From the NCBI RefSeq assembly GCF_017654505.1, contig NC_054548.1:37755545-37819544 (forward strand): a DNA stretch of 64,000 bases. The letters run 5' to 3'. Both the position numbers and the translations under genes were made by a program. Shown in pieces: positions 61,905-64,000 of this stretch (positions are counted from its first letter, which is position 1; the number at the start of each line of letters is the position of its first letter). Below the pieces are notes generated by a model that was given only the letters and a program-made list of their open reading frames with translations, searched no databases and had not been told where the DNA came from. Origin of the DNA: Polyodon spathula (Eukaryota; Chordata; Actinopteri; Acipenseriformes; Polyodontidae).

Positions 61905-62924
61905 ACTAACCTATTTTTGCATAATTTAACTTGTAAATCTATTTTCTGGCAAAAGGTTAACACAATAGATTTTAAAACCTTAATTATTAAACATTTAAGT
62001 ACATTATATCATTCAGGAACAGTGTTAACATAGTGTTTACTGCGTACTAAGAATCCAGCTCTTTTTCCTGACAGCACTGTACACGGAGTAAAAGGTAGCA
62101 TATGATATACAAAAATAATTTTATTGTGATAAATAATATTTGATTAACTTATTTTCAAGAAGTCTGAGGCTGTCTAGTTTATATGAATATACATTTCCAA
62201 GAGAGATACCTACCACCTATTGTGAGGGATGAATGCTGACCCGGTTGAGTATTCCAGGCCTGCTATGCATATCAGCCTGCAGCACAGTTTCCTAATTATA
62301 CAGTCAGTGCATGTGTAAACTGCTGATAAACTGAACGCCTAATATTTTTTTCTGCATGAATTACTGTCTGCATCTCAAGCTGGATATCTAGCAAAACAAG
62401 CTCCTTTTTCCTTACCTACTGCACCCTAGTAAGTATGTTCCACACATTCCAATCGGAATCACCTTGCTACAGTATGTCCTGCAAAAATAGGAATTAAGCC
62501 TATGATTCCTCTACATTAAGCTCTTTTACCAAAGGTTGTATAGTGCAGTGCACGGTAAAGCAGAATATGTGTCTGTTGTAGTCGTAGTTCACATCTTATC
62601 GGTAATATTCGAAGTAAAAGCTTTATAACGGTATATTTCCCTCCAAAAAGACCTTGCCAAGAAATTAGCAGACCACAGCAATGGTTTTAGAATGCATGCT
62701 AAGTAATAGATATGTTCCTTGCACCATTCTATGAAGAGCTTGTAGCCGTCCTTAAATTGCATTGTACAGAATAATTGCATTGCGTTGTCATTGAAGATAA
62801 TTTGGTCTGAACAGTAAAATAAATACACATAATGCTTATACACTCTGTAAGGTGCCTGTAATCTCACTTCTTTCATATGAAAGAACTAAGAATAATGTTA
62901 TATGTGTAAACAAACAAAAACAAA
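61905..62924. other. Intergenic sequence, no gene seen
   Basis: AT-rich; the one longer frame (62589-62876, minus) has no recognisable domain. Confidence 0.5.
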
Positions 62925-63106
62925 GAGAAGATGATCACCAACACCATACTTTTGGGATATGCCTGCTTGTCAGGTATTCACTGAACATTTTATATCAAAG
63001 TTGCTATTACGCTCCTCCGTGGAGTGATGTCCTCGATCCCGCCTACCGAGGTAACAAATAATCACTGAACGGAGACATCGTCCTCTTTTGCCTTGAACCT
63101 AAGCAA

Positions 63107-63191
63107 GGTTGGTGGTCATCTTCTCTTTCAGGGAACCAGGGTTACATCCATATCCTATCGTTCTCTTTCAGTTCGAAGATGACCACCAACC
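63107..63191. repeat. Inverted repeat in DIRS terminal region
   Basis: A perfect 17-bp stem encloses a loop of 51 nt that includes CAGGGAACCAGGGTTAC. In DIRS elements complementary sequences near the ends template circular replication intermediates. That role is inferred here from family knowledge. Confidence 0.85.
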
Positions 63192-63266
63192 CATACTTTT
63201 GGGAAAGTATACCAAAACCATCGTGAGAGAGAATGAAAATGACAGCATATGTCTCGCTACCACCAT

Positions 63267-64000
63267 CTAGTGTTGGTGATGCAAGCGTGCAACCTCAAAG
63301 ACCCTAGTGCCTAATGAAGGCATAGAGGGATATACCACATTAAGTCGGTAGAACCTGGTGATTGTATGCGGATTAGCCGAGTTAGCCACAGTACAAATAT
63401 CAGTCAATGAAGCACCTCTAACTGACTGATTCAAGTGAAAAGCTGTAATGGCCTTAGGGAGGAAAGCAGGATTCATGCGCAACGATACCCTGTTGCCTTT
63501 GGCCCAAATACGCATACAGGAACTGTGCACTGACAGTTCCTGTAGCTCACTGACCCGCTTAGCGGAGGTGATAGCTACCAGGCTGTCTTCACAGAGAGAT
63601 ATTTCAACTTTATGGAATGTATAGACTCAAAAGGGGTGTTAGTGAGAGCCTCCAATATCACATCTAAACTCCATTTGGGGAGGATACCCTTTCGAGGAGG
63701 ACATATTCACAGAGCACCCTTTAGAAAAAGGGTCGCTAGTATATGAGCACCTGGGGATACTGAGTCATTGGGGACATGGCATGCAGATATGGCTGCTAGG
63801 TGCACTTTTAACGTAGAGGGAGATTTACCTGAAACAGATCTTGCAGAAACTGTCAAATAATTGCTATAGGGAAATAGATGGGATCATGACCTCTGGTCAT
63901 GCACCAATTTTGAAAATACTTCTGAAACTGCTAGACAGACAACACTCTTGTAGAAGAAACCTTATCGTTCTGCAATGTACTGATGACTACGTCTGAGAGC
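63267..64000 (-). pseudogene. Degenerate DIRS tyrosine recombinase (C-terminal part)
   Basis: The intact enzyme would join DIRS circular DNA into the genome using a tyrosine nucleophile. Reading from 64000 downward the blocks are CMTRGHDP, SPSTLKVHLAAISACH, VPNDSVSPGAHILATLF, SLDVILEALTNTPFESI, LVAITSAKRVSELQELSV, NPAFLPKAI and ANPHTITRFYRLNV. TSAKR holds the first catalytic Arg and RFYRL the Tyr nucleophile. The blocks sit in different frames: a shift is needed near 63815 and another near 63575, and a stop stands where a Trp is likely in the first block. Between NPAFLPKAI and ASLTDIC the protein is much shorter than in related enzymes, so the segment with the His-x-x-Arg box appears deleted. 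The last open piece is 63267-63530. The copy is inactive. Confidence 0.88.

Larger units (their letters stand above)
62925..64000 (-). mobile_element. DIRS-like tyrosine-recombinase retrotransposon, 3' part
   Basis: The element reads on the minus strand and continues beyond the window. From 64000 down to 63267 it carries the end of a tyrosine recombinase. From about 63260 down to 62925 it carries the terminal region with repeats in both senses. GAAGATGACCACCAACC occurs at 63175-63191, its exact reverse complement at 63107-63123, and a third related copy (GATGATCACCAACACC) near 62930. Such inverted and complementary terminal repeats instead of LTRs are the hallmark of DIRS elements. A terminal fragment of the same family is at 24237-24560. 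Confidence 0.85.

Overview
This is nuclear DNA from a vertebrate, most likely a ray-finned fish. The evidence is a Tc1-type transposon, a DIRS tyrosine-recombinase retrotransposon, a CR1-type LINE with an octamer tail, tRNA-derived SINEs, many solo LTRs and very long TA microsatellites in an AT-rich background. The CR1 3' end and the DIRS end resemble repeats I remember from sturgeon, paddlefish and related non-teleost fishes. That narrower placement is recollection, not something the sequence proves. I found no host protein-coding exon, rRNA or tRNA gene that I can support. Nearly all open frames are short chance frames or lie in microsatellites and transposon relics.

Layout. 1-3.8 kb: AT-rich DNA, a SINE and a minus-strand solo LTR with a 4-bp target duplication. 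3.96-6.34 kb: a long imperfect palindrome with an internally deleted Gypsy-type retrotransposon inserted close to its centre. 6.3-14.9 kb: unique-looking DNA with one 0.8 kb inverted-repeat element. 16.5-18.1 kb: a nearly complete Tc1 transposon inside TA microsatellite. 18.2-26.8 kb: a mosaic of microsatellite, LTR, SINE and DIRS fragments. 28.99-34.45 kb and about 43.6-47.6 kb: two copies of a large unclassified repeat in opposite orientation, each carrying LTR-like or LTR insertions. 40.68-41.50 kb: an LTR followed by an inverted partial copy of itself. 49-54.3 kb: microsatellites, a small TIR element and an LTR. 56.8-57.7 kb: CR1 3' end with an open reverse-transcriptase-side frame. 61.27-61.90 kb: a clean solo LTR with a perfect 5-bp duplication. 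62.9-64.0 kb: the 3' part of a DIRS element that runs off the window.

The elements do not form a pathway; they record successive insertions. The order can be read from nesting: the palindrome predates the Gypsy insertion, the large repeat near 44-47 kb predates its solo LTR, and the TA arrays are tied to the Tc1 ends. The stretches between transposons (about 6.3-10.6, 11.4-14.9, 34.8-40.7, 47.6-52.1 and 57.7-61.2 kb) look like intergenic or intronic sequence. A few higher-complexity islands there could be conserved regulatory elements, but that needs cross-species comparison.
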